A DNA stretch of 64,000 nt from Lepas anatifera (lineage: Eukaryota; Arthropoda; Thecostraca; Lepadidae), in NCBI GenBank assembly GCA_034440635.1, contig JAOTON010001570.1, forward strand, positions 744,001 through 808,000, in the 5' to 3' direction. Positions 12,201 through 22,205 of the stretch are shown here, piece after piece (within the stretch, counting starts at the first letter, position 1; every line of letters begins with the position of its first letter). The position numbers and the translations under genes are program-made. Under the pieces are notes generated by a model. That model made no database searches. It saw nothing but the letters and a program-made list of their open reading frames with translations, and was not told where the DNA came from.

Positions 12201-12580
12201 AGCAGTTTCTCAATGATGCCCGTCTCGCGCAGTCCTTGTGCGGCACCGCCATGCTGCGGACTGCCGTTCTTGCCAGCCGAGTAGCCGTTGGAGCCAGCAT
12301 AGTTGCCGTTCTTGGCATTGGCGGCCGACTGGGAGGAGCTGAAGCCGCCCACCGAGAAGACGCCGATGTCGAACTCGGCGCCGCCGCTGCCGCCGCCGGA
12401 GTCGGAGCCCTGCGAGCCGTACAGGGGCACACCTCCGCCGCCGTGGTAGCGCGACTGGTGCGGCTGCGGCGCGTGGGGGCTGGACGGGTAGCCACCGTAG
12501 GGGGCCTGGTAGGTGGAGTAGGATTTCAGAGTAGGCGGGTTTGGCGACTGGAACGAATTCCACTGAGGATTGTGGGACAT
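114..12580 (-). CDS. CSDE1: CSDE1/UNR-like cold-shock-domain RNA-binding protein, nine exons, 3' end outside window
   Basis: Cytoplasmic RNA-binding protein of the CSDE1 (upstream of N-ras, Unr) family, known to bind A/G-rich single-stranded RNA and to control mRNA translation and decay. Nine minus-strand exons splice with GT-AG ends and compatible phases into about 890 codons: 12580-12200, 10911-10732, 7549-7347, 3882-3666, 3447-3260, 2752-1830, 1244-1009, 820-646 and 283-114. Translation shows alternating canonical cold-shock domains (motifs such as SYGFIQC with LFFHFSQ, SYGFIRC with LFFHLSE, NFGFIET with IFFHYS, DYGFLSY with LFFHISE) and non-canonical ones, the family layout. The phrases VIRPLRSVDP-like VVRPLRSVDP and TDRRDKLKRAT are near-identical to vertebrate CSDE1. 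The C-terminus must lie left of base 1. Three exons (5, 8, 9) each need one base corrected to stay in frame. Introns 2 and 3 are minisatellite arrays. The family assignment is very secure; exon borders are predicted by eye. Confidence 0.93.
284..645 (-). other. CSDE1 intron 8
   Basis: A 362-bp intron between GTGAGTTT and CCGCCAG. No repeats or other features seen. Confidence 0.75.
646..820 (-). CDS. CSDE1: CSDE1 exon 8: end of non-canonical CSD and start of last CSD
   Basis: Encodes TAYEFGITSLVNKKEYLQ, then GDSVTFQVEEGTNRAANV, then MRATVDALKNG. It aligns with human EVYPFGIVGMANKGDCLQ ... RRATVECVKD. Acceptor CGCCAG at 821-822, donor GTGAGT at 645-640. One extra T in the minus-strand run at 735-737 shifts the frame between GDSVT and FQVEEG; removing it gives phase 1 at the exon end, exactly what exon 9 needs. 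This is the second homopolymer indel in the gene. Confidence 0.85.
1009..1244 (-). CDS. CSDE1: CSDE1 exon 7: second half of a canonical CSD plus linker
   Basis: Enters in phase 2 from exon 6, so the junction reads FFHY-S-TFRGDPDALQLGDEV, matching FFHYSEFSGDVDSLELGDMV of human CSDE1. It continues QYTLS, GRVAAENV and the highly conserved VVRPLRSVDP. Acceptor CGGGCAG at 1245-1246, donor GTGAGAGG at 1008. It leaves in phase 1 into exon 8. No frame problem here. Confidence 0.9.
1245..1829 (-). other. CSDE1 intron 6
   Basis: A 585-bp intron between GTGAGAGGC and CGGGCAG. Ordinary mixed sequence, no recognised element. Confidence 0.7.
1830..2752 (-). CDS. CSDE1: CSDE1 exon 6: large central exon with three cold-shock domains and an Arg/Glu repeat linker
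   Basis: The largest exon (923 bp) starts DPMPGRILYR after acceptor CCGCCAG and ends FGFIET ... REIFFHY at donor GTGAGAGG. In order it holds the end of a non-canonical CSD (VPFGERDLKGSF, TDRRDKLKRAT), a canonical CSD (EHSYGFIRCVERDQNLFFHL), a non-canonical CSD (GGLISYTPSGGE, RQGDTVTFNL) and the start of another canonical CSD (YQGYIAALKENFGFIE). Between the last two sits a low-complexity linker of ERAERPERA-type repeats encoded by a CTCTC-rich tract at about 1943-2005 (plus strand). Codon use is strongly GC3-rich. The frame is open throughout. Confidence 0.93.
1943..2005 (-). repeat. Coding tandem repeat, Arg-Ala-Glu linker in CSDE1
   Basis: Repeats of about 9 bp read GAGAGAGCC/GGAGAGAGC on the minus strand and encode RAE/PERAERAER units in frame inside exon 6. 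The tract lies between two CSDs, a position where linkers tolerate length change. Confidence 0.75.
2753..3259 (-). other. CSDE1 intron 5
   Basis: A 507-bp intron from GTAAGTCC (strong donor) to CCGCCAG. No repeats seen. Confidence 0.65.
3260..3447 (-). CDS. CSDE1: CSDE1 exon 5
   Basis: Starts GKEVATNITHLKEGSVVFED, matching human GKEVATDVRLLPQGTVIFED, after acceptor CTCCGGCAG. After DDDEIKG the frame must move by one base: the sequence near 3363-3366 appears to lack one base, after which RQVIKALSDAVDSN runs open to the strong donor AAAA/GTAAGT at 3259 in phase 0, as exon 6 requires. Length is 188 bp, one short of a multiple of three. As an alternative, the exon could end early at a weak AG/GTCATC, but that phase does not fit exon 6. 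Start secure, end moderately secure. Confidence 0.75.
3448..3665 (-). other. CSDE1 intron 4
   Basis: A 218-bp intron from GTGGGAGT to CTCCGGCAG. Confidence 0.75.
3666..3882 (-). CDS. CSDE1: CSDE1 exon 4: canonical CSD with an altered second RNA-binding motif
   Basis: Exon 3 ends in AG and exon 4 starts GACGGGT, giving TNPRTGNLAAHNVR across the junction (human NNKHTGAVSARNI). It then reads YKGVVCSL, GGFIERADVVREIVFSTAS, GDEVQFNIQTVQ. Where vertebrate CSDE1 has EIFFHYSEF, this protein has EIVFSTASI, so the aromatic FFH motif of the second RNP element is missing. Donor GTGGGAG at 3665. The first 17 bases and the acceptor are the seed of the 36-bp array that abuts the exon. Confidence 0.9.
3869..5674 (-). 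repeat. 36-bp minisatellite, about 50 copies, each carrying the exon 4 acceptor
   Basis: About 50 head-to-tail copies. On the transcribed strand the unit reads GTGCGTCCTTGTGTTCCCAG, then GACGGGTAACCTGGCK. This is the 3' splice site of CSDE1 exon 4 followed by the first coding bases. The last copy is the functional junction itself. Most units differ only by C/A at one site (ccgcc versus cagcc on plus); four units near 5330-5550 carry an AAG-to-ACG variant. One irregular unit near 4411-4425 has two extra bases. 36 bp is 12 codons, and the exon 4 frame stays open through about 15 copies (to 4436). Confidence 0.97.
5675..5924. other. Unique spacer of CSDE1 intron 3 between two arrays
   Basis: AT-rich single-copy DNA between the acceptor array and the donor array. 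If the branch point lies here, all acceptor copies are downstream of it. Confidence 0.6.
5925..7250 (-). repeat. 75-bp minisatellite, about 18 copies, each carrying the exon 3 donor
   Basis: About 18 copies of a 75-bp unit. On the transcribed strand each contains GATGTCCAACGACCCCAG followed by GTACGCACCCGCTC. The true end of exon 3 reads GATGTCCACCAACCCCAG followed by GTACGTACCCGCTC, so about 30 bp of exon-intron junction are shared. Other unit parts (GGCTAGGCTAGGCTGGGCGA on plus) are unrelated to the exon. One more degenerate copy lies at 7251-7300. The first unit, at 5928, and the last two differ slightly from the consensus. In the exon 3 frame a TAG occurs before the copies. Confidence 0.96.
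7347..7549 (-). CDS. CSDE1: CSDE1 exon 3: non-canonical CSD
   Basis: Reads VLSEERVTGNVTTEISS, then GRISYENRGECFFLPYGKED, then VEGHVSLSVGDLVSFQMSTN, matching human SVCYERNGEVFYLTYTPEDV and VEGNVQLETGDKINFVIDNN. Acceptor GCCACAG at 7550-7551; donor GTACGTAC at 7346. It enters in phase 0 and leaves in phase 2. Its last 18 bases plus donor are the seed of the 75-bp array downstream. Missing the true donor would read into a TAG about 75 bases on. Confidence 0.92.
7561..10467 (-). repeat. 51-bp minisatellite, about 57 copies, filling CSDE1 intron 2
   Basis: Head-to-tail 51-bp units; on plus CAGCGGGCAGTCACGTCAGA, then CGAGTCGGCGTCCGTCACAC, then GCACTATAACA. Main variants are CGAGTC/CGGGTC and GGCGTC/GGGGTC. 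A longer variant with GGGGTGAGGGGAATCACGTC recurs near 9050 and three times at 10120-10400, so higher-order structure exists at the distal end. The array fills about 91% of the 3182-bp intron and stops some 12-24 bases from the exon 3 acceptor. Unlike the other two arrays the unit holds no copy of an exon border. 51 bp is 17 codons, so frames stay open on both strands without coding meaning. Confidence 0.97.
10468..10731. other. Unique 5' part of CSDE1 intron 2
   Basis: AT-rich single-copy DNA next to the exon 2 donor GTGAGCGG. Confidence 0.6.
10732..10911 (-). CDS. CSDE1: CSDE1 exon 2: first canonical CSD
   Basis: Encodes NSYGFIQCCDRQARLFFHFS, QFDGTIEHLRVGDPVEFEM, DRRNGKPIASSVSKI. Human CSDE1 has TSYGFIQCSERQARLFFHCS at this place. 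Both RNP motifs are intact. Acceptor CCGGCAG at 10912-10913; donor GAGGTG/GTGAGC at 10731, with a second possible GT three bases upstream (GAG/GTGGTG) that would drop one Val. Phase 0 on both sides. Confidence 0.94.
11328..12175. mobile_element. TTAA-flanked MITE, copy A, in CSDE1 intron 1
   Basis: An 848-bp element with terminal inverted repeats TTAACACGCGCATTGACGGG at both ends and TTAA at each border, the target choice of piggyBac-type transposons. No coding capacity. Subterminal palindromes GGGGGCGGGTACCCGCCCCC occur near both ends, and a 9-bp stem CGGCGGCGC with loop TAC followed by TTTTT lies at about 12090-12114. I count 14 AGGTCA/TGACCT hexamers inside. The right end is 24 bp from the exon 1 donor. 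Copy B at 32.4 kb is closely similar along its length. Confidence 0.88.
12200..12580 (-). CDS. CSDE1: CSDE1 exon 1: start codon and disordered N-terminus
   Basis: ATG at 12580-12578 opens MSHNPQWNSFQSPNPPTLKS and a Gly/Ser/Tyr/Pro-rich disordered region of about 110 residues, ending GLRETGIIEKLL, the first strand of CSD1 (human ALRETGVIEKLL). Exactly 127 codons, phase 0, donor GTGAGT at 12199-12194. The ATG context on the coding strand is CTCTATCATGTCC. Upstream of it the minus strand is rich in GAGAG and has no in-frame coding continuity that I can see. Confidence 0.92.
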
Positions 12581-13456
<876 letters not shown>

Positions 13457-13618
13457 ATATATGAGTTTAAAAAAGCTAGAAATGTTGCTGATGCATGCCT
13501 CAGACTAGAAAAACACCAGATATGTCAATAGTTAACATTTCTGGAATATATAAAAAATGGAGTCGGCCTGACTTTAAGTTGGCATTTCCACGGAAATGAC
13601 GATGTAGTTCAGGTGACA

Positions 13619-13830
13619 TGCTTTGGTAGCAACCAAATAAAGAGTGGAAGTGGAGCGCTTCCGCGGCTTGTTCTTTATACGAATGGTTCTGCTTTGAGGG
13701 GCATTCTTCCCACCTTTCCCCCAATAAAATGGTAGCAACCAAATACAGAGTGAGCGTGGAGCGCTACCGGCGCCTTGTTCTTCACACGAATAATTTCGCT
13801 CAGAGCGAAAATAATTTTCCTTTATTTGAA
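13619..13830. repeat. Direct duplication, about 109-bp period, two copies
   Basis: GGTAGCAACCAAATA, GTGGAGCGCT and GCTTGTTCTT/CCTTGTTCTT appear at about 13622 and again at about 13731 in the same order with roughly 85% similarity. No function seen. Confidence 0.8.
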
Positions 13831-13885
13831 ACATAATAGTTTGTTTGTGTAGAAGCAGGGTTGATTCATTACTTGGAGCTAGACG

Positions 13886-14340
13886 TTAAGAGGGAATGTG
13901 GCACCTTGGTCGAATACTGGAATTTAGCGTAATTAGGCGTACTTTTAGCCGAAAATAATGAAACCACTCATAATTTCTCTGAAAATACAATAAGCTCAAT
14001 ATTTTGATTTCTAAGATACTCGTCTAAGAAAAGTAATAAATACCTGCCTGTGAATGATGTCATGATCTGGCAACCACTACCATACTCGAAACGCATCAAG
14101 GGCTTCGATTGGCTGATGCTCATCGTGACGCCAGCATATGTCGTCGCACCAACATGGCTGTCAACTGTGGCCTGCTGCTAAGGGTACATGAGGGTACATA
14201 GCAGGTAGGTTTTAGCTTTTCTTCTACGGAAATATCGAGTTCCAAGACAAATGATAATGGAGTACCGGGCTTTCCGACTTGCTTTACAACTTGGCTATCT
14301 CAGTTAAAATCACGTTATAAGGTGCCACATTACCTTTTAA
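13886..14340. mobile_element. Short TTAA-flanked MITE, separate family
   Basis: A 455-bp segment starting TTAAGAGGGAATGTGGCACC and ending in the inverse of TTAAAAGGTAATGTGGCACC: 20 of 22 terminal bases match. TTAA lies at both borders. The interior is AT-rich and non-coding and unlike the AGGTCA-rich family. Confidence 0.8.
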
Positions 14341-17300
14341 AGCATGCCCCCAGAGGGAGGCATGCTTTGACAATACTTTGTGGGGCATTTTAATTTTCGC
14401 TTGTGATCAAGCTGCTGGGTTTTTGTTTAAGCTCCATTATTCAGTCCGCACCATTTTGTAAATGATGGTGGGTGTGGAATAGCCGGAGGGACCATGAAAG
14501 TGTCAAACAACGGCGAGGCGAAGAAATGTTTTGAGACATGGTCATTCCTGACAACCAACTCCGGACTATCCTTGCTTTCCTAAACTGGATTCGTTTTCCA
14601 CCTGAGCCCAAAAATATGGAACAGGTGCGTTTACCACTTGCATTTTTACTTCAGGAACTCAATGTCCTCATTCTCGATTCTGGTTTCATTACAAACCACC
14701 ATATCACCAATCACTACAAACCGCCCGAACATCAGCCATTAGTGGTAGGTTTGCGTAGAAATACGTTTCGACTTTTAGGGCGGCGATGGTCTCGCCGCCA
14801 CTTTGCCGGGAAACAGCAGGTAGCTAACTGATGGAGCCATACCAAAGTAGGTCATGGACGGATCAAGAGGACACGTGCCCTCCCCGTTAACAGCGTTTCC
14901 CAAGGCAATTTCCGCACTGATCAATCGCTACGCACAGTGCGTTTTCAAGCGCCGAACACAAACCATTTTAAACAATAAGACATCGCTGTCTTACAAAGTC
15001 TAGTATATCCAAACCATTTTATGTTTTCTTACAGAGCGTCTCAACCAGTACATCAGCAGTTGCACCGTGTTCCACTCGGCAGGTTACAGCCCTTCCCACG
15101 CACCGTCCGCGTTTGGCGGCTGTGACACTCCGTCACAACAGTCTCGCGTCGCACTGCCGAAGCACTAGAGTTAAACGCTGGCCAATTTTAGACACCAAAC
15201 GTCTGAAGAGAACGAAAATATCGACAAGTGCGTGGGATTTGTTTACGGAGTCTATAAACTAAGTATTTATTCTTGGACTATCATATACATTTCAATTCAG
15301 CATTGAAAAAGAAATGGGAATTGAAAATGAACACCTGTAAATCTTCGACCGTCAATATAGCTCTTGCCGTCATCTTACTCTTGTTTTTTTATACACAAAT
15401 GCTCAACACTGCTCAAGAAGGCAAATTTTCTGGGGTGCCGTCACTGACCAACTTTCACTTTTACTTGGGCTACAGCAGCTTCCGTAGCAGGGTCATTAGC
15501 CTCACCGCTCCCCGTTCCCGCTGCCGCCCACTGTTGCCAGCCTCGCCACCGCAACCGAGTAGGACGCTCCATAAAACTAACTCATCCTACTGACAAGCTT
15601 ATTTCGGAAGCAACACGCGCATGATTACTTTTTTAGCCACTCAATACGCAAAGCTCAACCGCACGTAGCTACGGAAGGCGGTACGAAAGCGTACGGATGG
15701 CCCAAGCGGAAGTCCTGGACGGGAAATCGGAGCTGTCAAACGATCAGTCCATCATAGATTTACATAGCCAATGCATGCGTTTCCTATTCTCCCTATTCAT
15801 ACTAGGCAAAATAGAACAATATCATCAAAACATATCATGATGACTACCTGTACAACCTGCTCGATTTCCAGAGAGAACATATTTCACTGCACAAGATTCT
15901 GACACAATAGGCGAATCACAACTGGCAACTCCCAACAAGCCTAGGCACTGAAAAGCATCAGATACACACCGGAGACAACTTTGGTGTCCTTTGAACAGTT
16001 GCTTCCCCTCTCATTCGCAGGATTCCCACAACAGCACCAGCCCCTCCCCCCCATTAGATCAGAGCGCTCAAAAGGTGTCACTCTAGCCCAAACTATGCTC
16101 TCCTAGCAAAGTGCCCCAATTGGTAACTCCATATCTGACTGTAGTGCCTACACTTGTTATGCAATGACAGATGGCATTCCACTTTATCTGTTGGTCATTA
16201 TTCCATCAATCTTCCAAACTTCATTTTAATATTTTAATGTTGTACATTTTCTTTGTCCCAAATGACTGCTTGCATGCTTTTACTAGCTCATTTCATATCT
16301 CTAAAGGCCCACTAAATATCATCAAAGGCAAAGCTGATAGTTTCCTTTTTCGTTTTAAATTAGGTAGCTGAACATTCAATGTACAAAAATATGTACCAAA
16401 ATTGCCTCTCCTTGATATCCGACGATCAGGTGCAGCTTCAGAAACAAAGGTACACCAAAAAACCAGCTTTCCCTGGTCTCAGTACTAACTTCTTTAGCTT
16501 CATACTCACCTCTATGAAAAGTCAATCATAGAGTCATCTGTCTTCAGTGTTTGCACTGTACTCTACCTATGTTGTTGGCAAGTTGTCATTTTTGAAAACA
16601 TTTTTACAATGTTTTCCATCAATGACTATTATATTCTTACATTAAAGTTTCTAAAAAAAAGTTGACAGAGGCTGCCCTTAGCTACAAAAACAAGACATCA
16701 AACACATACTTTGTGCTTCTTTACTTTGATGCATACACTGTGAGCCTCAGAAAAAAACTGAAGCCATACCTACAATATTATACTGATATTTGGACGCTAA
16801 AATCGTTCTGTGAAAAATATTTACCAGTTCTCTATTTCCTTTCAATGACAATATTCCTGATGCTATCTGCTCTTCTGTATTATCTAAGTATTGTTGCTAC
16901 TCATACAATGCATCTTAGACTCAACCAAACTACAGGTCATCTATCAAGTGTGCCAGCACCAAGGATAGTTCAATCTGGTAGAATTATGGCTGTTTTTAAG
17001 CACACAGCCCACTAAACAGAGACATTTTTGAAAGAAACAATAATACCTGAATCAGCAAGCTTTACTCTTTGTTTCACTGGACAATAAATTATTTGTGGTT
17101 AAAAATTTATCGGACACATGCATATTCACCTATTTTTTACCTGGTACAAACCAGATACCAAACTACTGCATCATGGGCTCTGCAACTGGGGGTTTTCCAG
17201 TATAGCAGAGGGGTAAGGAAACTGTAGCAAAATCATATCTAAACATACCAATTAGATGGTAGGTGAAAGCAATGCAGGATCACGAAACTTTAGCAATGAA

Positions 17301-18149
17301 AGATGCAACAAAAGCAGCAATAGACACAACTGCTTGTCAGAAGGCACAGATGGCACTTAGGCACACAACATGAATGGGAAACAACATGCTTGCGAATAGG
17401 GACAGAACACAAGCAAAGCACACAGCTTTGAGTTCTGGCTGAGTCTGGGGTGAAAGCCATGGTCGAAAAAGGAAAAAGTGGCACTGGCAGGTTAGGCACA
17501 CTGCAGGCCGGATCACTGAATGGATACACAATTAAATTATGAGAAGTTAAATCAGGTAACTGGTCTGAAAATTACCGGTTCATTGACTTTTCACATTTTC
17601 AATCTTGATCATTTCCTTGTAGCTTTATCACTTAGTAGTTAATATGATGCAAAGCACAAGTTCATGCAAATAGGAGAGCAGCACAGAAAGTATTTGAGGA
17701 CCATACTAATGTAGGGCTAATGCAGCCAATTGAGACCTAGAAGTGGCTTAAAATATACTCAATGTGTTTGATTTCACTTTGATCTGTTCATTTCTTTTTT
17801 AAAGTGTAAAAATAAGTATGCCATAGCTTGACAGCCATAGTATGTAATCATCTGCATTTTTTATTTCAATAAAGTGATCTACATTATTAAAAATCTCCAA
17901 TAACTCCACTATTTTGTGCAAAGAAAAGATAAAAATTCAAACAACAGAACCAAAGAATCATTAAACTTCAAACTCAACCTAGTCTATCATAATACAAATT
18001 CAATGTTTTAACGTAATTTCATTATTTCAATGGAGGAGGTTTCCCATGTTTTCAAATTGAACATGATTATGCTGCCTTAAGATTTCAATGTTTAGGCTTT
18101 AAAAATTTTGAAGATGATACCGTTTTGTGTTAAATGAGTGTTGAAATGT
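14341..18149. other. AT-rich region without recognised genes
   Basis: Short open frames only (for example 14538-14831 and 15273-15593 plus), none with a domain or splice-compatible neighbour that I recognise. 15.0-15.7 kb is less AT-rich. No clear repeats seen. Confidence 0.5.
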
Positions 18150-18367
18150 TGACTTGTATGAGAGGGTGAGAGGATGACCTGGGCTGTATGGCCACTCCTG
18201 TGCTTTGTGGGACAATAAACATTGGCTTCCAAATAACCAGTCATTACAGAAATTGCTCATGCAGAAGGTGGGGTCACAGTGTCCATGACAAGTCCATTGT
18301 TGGCTTTTATAATGGCTGGATTCCAACAGCTGAACCTGCAAAAATTTGGACAAAATGTCTATAAAGT
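18150..18367 (+). mobile_element. SINE fragment, family 1 (3' body)
   Basis: Matches the body of the 47.3-kb SINE in the same strand: GTGAGAGG.TGACCTG, CCTGTGCTTTGTGGG, TAAAC.TTGGCTTC.AAAT, GACAAGTCCATTG.TG, then GGACAAAAT near the end. The tRNA-like head is absent or decayed. Confidence 0.75.
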
Positions 18368-20829
18368 GTGTATTCTTACTGATGACTTTACAGTTCAGTC
18401 AAAACTGGTTTATAGAAGCATTTCAGCACATAAACCTACAGCATTAATCAAGGAACAGAGCAACAGGTAGTCAATCCTTGCTGAAAAGCTCAAAGTTGGT
18501 AGCTCTGGATTGGTGGAAAGGACTTTGACAGAAATTACAATCACAGCATATTATTTTACACATCAGACATTTACATACACAACGTATCTACTTGCATACT
18601 CATAACTTCAGAATATTTCTTCCCAAATACATAAAAAATAAACCCATTTTATTAAAAAGCCTTTGTGAATACTTGACTGTACCATCAACATACCTCACAG
18701 AGACAGTTTCCAATTAAGATCTAACACAACATATTCCAACAATAAGTTGGCAATCACCTAATATTGACAATAACCTAGCAATTGAATATTTCTCTGAGCG
18801 ATGACATATTGAAATTTTCACAATACTTCCCTGAAGAAGAATAAAAACAAGGAGCATGAGCCCGCGGCAAAAGGCGGCAGCCTGCAAGTAGGGCTTTTTC
18901 AACGATTCCATCGAAATGAGCGTACAAATTAATCCAAAATAAATCTTAATAAGGTGAACTTACTTGTTTTTGTTATATTTTGTCGCTTAGATGTTCCTGG
19001 GGCTAAAAATACAGCCGCGACTTTCACAGCTCAGCAGTGATGACATGCCGCCATTATCGATCTTGGTGTGTTTTCGCTTCCATGTGAAGGACAGAGGTCC
19101 CAGGGTTTCGTCCTTCGTCTCTAAATGAGTACCTAGATGTAAGTAAAAATATATGTTTTGTGCGTGATTTAGAAAGATTAAATTTATATTTTGAGAAATA
19201 TGACACTTTTCTTTTACTTTTTCAATCTGTATTAATATCGAATTTTAAATGTTCAGAATGTTACAAGCTAAGTACTTAGATTTTTCCTAGTGATGTATGC
19301 GGGCTAACATTTCCCTCAGCAGGGGAATCAGGGGAATTCCTCTGCCACTTGAGCTGCTACGAACAAGAAACGTGAGAATCTCAGGATTTTTTCTCTTGAC
19401 TTCGTTATAAAAATTTAGATTGGCTATTATTAAAAAAATATAATTTTTTCTGAATAGGTAAAATGTATTGAAGCTTCAAGTTTGTGTATGAATTTTTCAT
19501 TAACACTCCCCTGATACCTTCATATGGCAGACACAGGGATAGACAGAAATGGTGTCTCTATTACGATAATGATATATTTATTGCAAGACCGAAGATGAGA
19601 AGGATCAAGTCAGAAGAAAGAGTGAAAGAAGAGACTTTGAACATAATTTTAAGAAAATAACTACTATTTAAGGTAAATATTGCATTTAAGATTCCGTTGA
19701 TATGCTGCCCATTGAACTTTCTTTTTATGTTCATTTTTATCTACATTCATGTACAAGAGGTCCATGTCTTTGTCCAATTTTGTACAAGAATGATCCGCTA
19801 TGGTAGCATAATATTTTGATAAACCTGTTTATTTTTTTGTTTATCTACAGTACCTTCGTAACAGAAATGAAATGATTGAGAGATTGCTCCATTTACACTT
19901 ATTTTGTGATGAATGGAGGCATGTTTGTTTTGGAATTAGTGTCTCTTATTAAAGTATGTGTCGGTGGTAGTTCATTCCGCTGGGGTTAAGCTCAAGAACA
20001 AAAAGTGCCTTCTCCAATGCCTTCTCTTACACTGAAATATATTTTGAAATCTACTTAGCTATGCCTTTTGTCCTGATAAGGCAAAGTGGCTTAAAAGATC
20101 AGTGAAATAACTTACATAATTGCCTCTATTTGTGTATTGTGATAATGATGTCAATGATGTCAGACTACCCCACTGCTGCAGCTTTTTCCTTAACCTTCTT
20201 TTTGTTGAATCTGGGTGGCTTAAATTATCTTTGTAAGTTCTGTGTTTCATTCCCTGCACCTATGCTCATTGCATATATGTACTACTTGGGCAGAAAATAG
20301 GAAAATTTTTTCATTCAAAAAGCTCAAAAAGGAAAAACATTTAAATTTGTGCCTAATTATTTTGTATTTTATTTTTTAATAGAAATGGTGGCATCCAACA
20401 TCATTTGAACAACTTTGAAAAAATTTGAGGCCACCTTTACTTGCTATCTTGAAACAAGCCTCTCCTTAGTTATTGCCAATGGAGGTGTTGTATTGGAAAT
20501 CTTAATTAACATGCCAGACATTGGAACAGGGTTAGAAAATTGGTGTGATTGATTTGAGCAGCCCTGCTGTAGTCAAATGTTCTTATGCATTTCAACCTGA
20601 GATTAGAACTGTAGGTGGTTTGACAATGGGTTGGTCAAAAATAGTTGAAACAATTTTTGTTTTAATTCACTTATCCTTAATGCTGGTTCCTTGTTGCTTG
20701 AGGGCTGGGGTCCATCCTATGAATTCATTGTCTTTTAGGCAGCCTTCTACTTTACTGCTTCATGTTTTATCACAACTGTGTGTTATATTTTGAGCTTGGG
20801 CTTTGAGGAAGGTCATGCATCAACACTGA
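18368..20829. other. AT-rich region without recognised genes
   Basis: No convincing exons. A minus-strand frame at 18911-18714 starts MESLKKPYLQAAAFCRGLML and has a hydrophobic stretch, but I recognise no family. The 19.0-19.13 kb stretch is less AT-rich and could be a promoter or exon of an unrecognised gene. Confidence 0.4.
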
Positions 20830-22205
20830 AATCAACCGGAATTGTGGAAGTCATCCCTAGTTATTCCTATCTTTAAAAGGGGTGCATTATGGCCCTTTAA
20901 ATTATCGCCCTATTAGTCTAACATCAGTATGTTGTAAAACATTGGAGCGCATTATTAGGTCCCACTTGACTTGTACCTGGAGAGCAACGCACTAATAACT
21001 CCCCATCAATTTGGCTTCCGAGTGGAAGGTCTACTATGGACCAGCTATTGCTGGTTTATGATTGTGTTTCAAGTCCATGGATGAGGGAGGGATATGTGAC
21101 GTCATTCTCTTTGACTTTAGCAAGGCCTTCGACGTTGTTTGTCACGAGCTCCTCATCGCAAAATTGCGGAGTATTGGAATTGGAGGTAACCTCTTGAAAT
21201 GGCTAGCCTCATTTCTTATTGGTAGAAAATGAGGGTGAGTATTCAGGGCTCCTCCAGTGAACAGAGGGAGGTCCTGAGTGGGGTGCCCAGGGATCTGTTC
21301 TGGGCCCCCTGCTTTTCTTAATATACGTCAATAGTGTAGCCTCTCAACTGTCGTCCAATTAAAAATTTTTGCAGATGATTTAAAGATGTATGCATGTGTC
21401 CAGCACGGCTCCCGGGGACCCCAGCACAGCCTCCCACTATTATCCACGCTGGCCGTCCAGACAGACATCGACAACCTGCACAATACAGCATCTTCTTGGG
21501 GATTAAATATGAATGCCAGTAAATGTGTCGTGTTGCGCTTCTCCCGGCCTAGCCTGACCTCACGGTCCCAACTTACCGAGTCAATGGACATCCGATTCCT
21601 CCTGTTGAGTCTCACCAGGACCTGGGGTGCTTGTCGATACCGAGATGAAATTCCATGCCCATATTAGAACTATTTCTTTAAAGGCCAATGGGCTTGTGCA
21701 AGCTTTCTTAGTCCACAGTGAATCGTCCCTGAGTTCATGCTTTTCTTTTGACTACCCACATTCGTCCAATCCTTGAGTATTGTTCATGTGTCTGGTTCAC
21801 TGGGTATATTGAAGACTTACATATGCTAGAAACTGTACAAAGGCGGTGGACTAAGCAGATCGTAGGTCTAACTTCCTGAGCTACGCCGATAGGTTAAAAA
21901 CACTAAGTGTATTCTGTGCAAGGTAGGCTTCTGCGCGCGGACATGATCCAGTGTTGGAAGTTGTTTAATGGTAGGTCCTGTATGTCACCTAGGGACTTCT
22001 TTGAAGTCTGCCCAAATTCTCGCACCAGGGGCATTGTACAAATAGCTGTTCCAGTCACTAACTCGGATGTTAGGAAGCGTTCTTTCTCGGTACGCTGTGT
22101 TCAACTTTGGAACTCTTTACCTTCTGCAGCAGGTGTGCCCTGATTTATCTAGTTTTAAGGCTGTTCTGGATAAATGTATGCACGATAGACTGTATGCTTT
22201 TTCGT
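20830..22205 (+). mobile_element. Decayed non-LTR retrotransposon (LINE) reverse-transcriptase region
   Basis: Pieces in shifting frames read NYRPISLTSVCCKTLERIIR (fingers of non-LTR RT), HQFGFR, then after further breaks PILEYCSCVWFTGYIEDLHM and QRRWTKQIVGL (C-terminal region typical of Jockey/CR1-like elements), then RTRGIVQIAVPVTNSDVRKR with SFSVRCVQLWNSLP. Many stops and frame changes show it is dead. The 5' part, including any endonuclease, is missing. Confidence 0.82.

Noticed and set aside
18714..18911. A small membrane protein (minus strand)
   Set aside because: Hydrophobic stretch in a short frame, no family recognised and no supporting exon; left as unassigned DNA.
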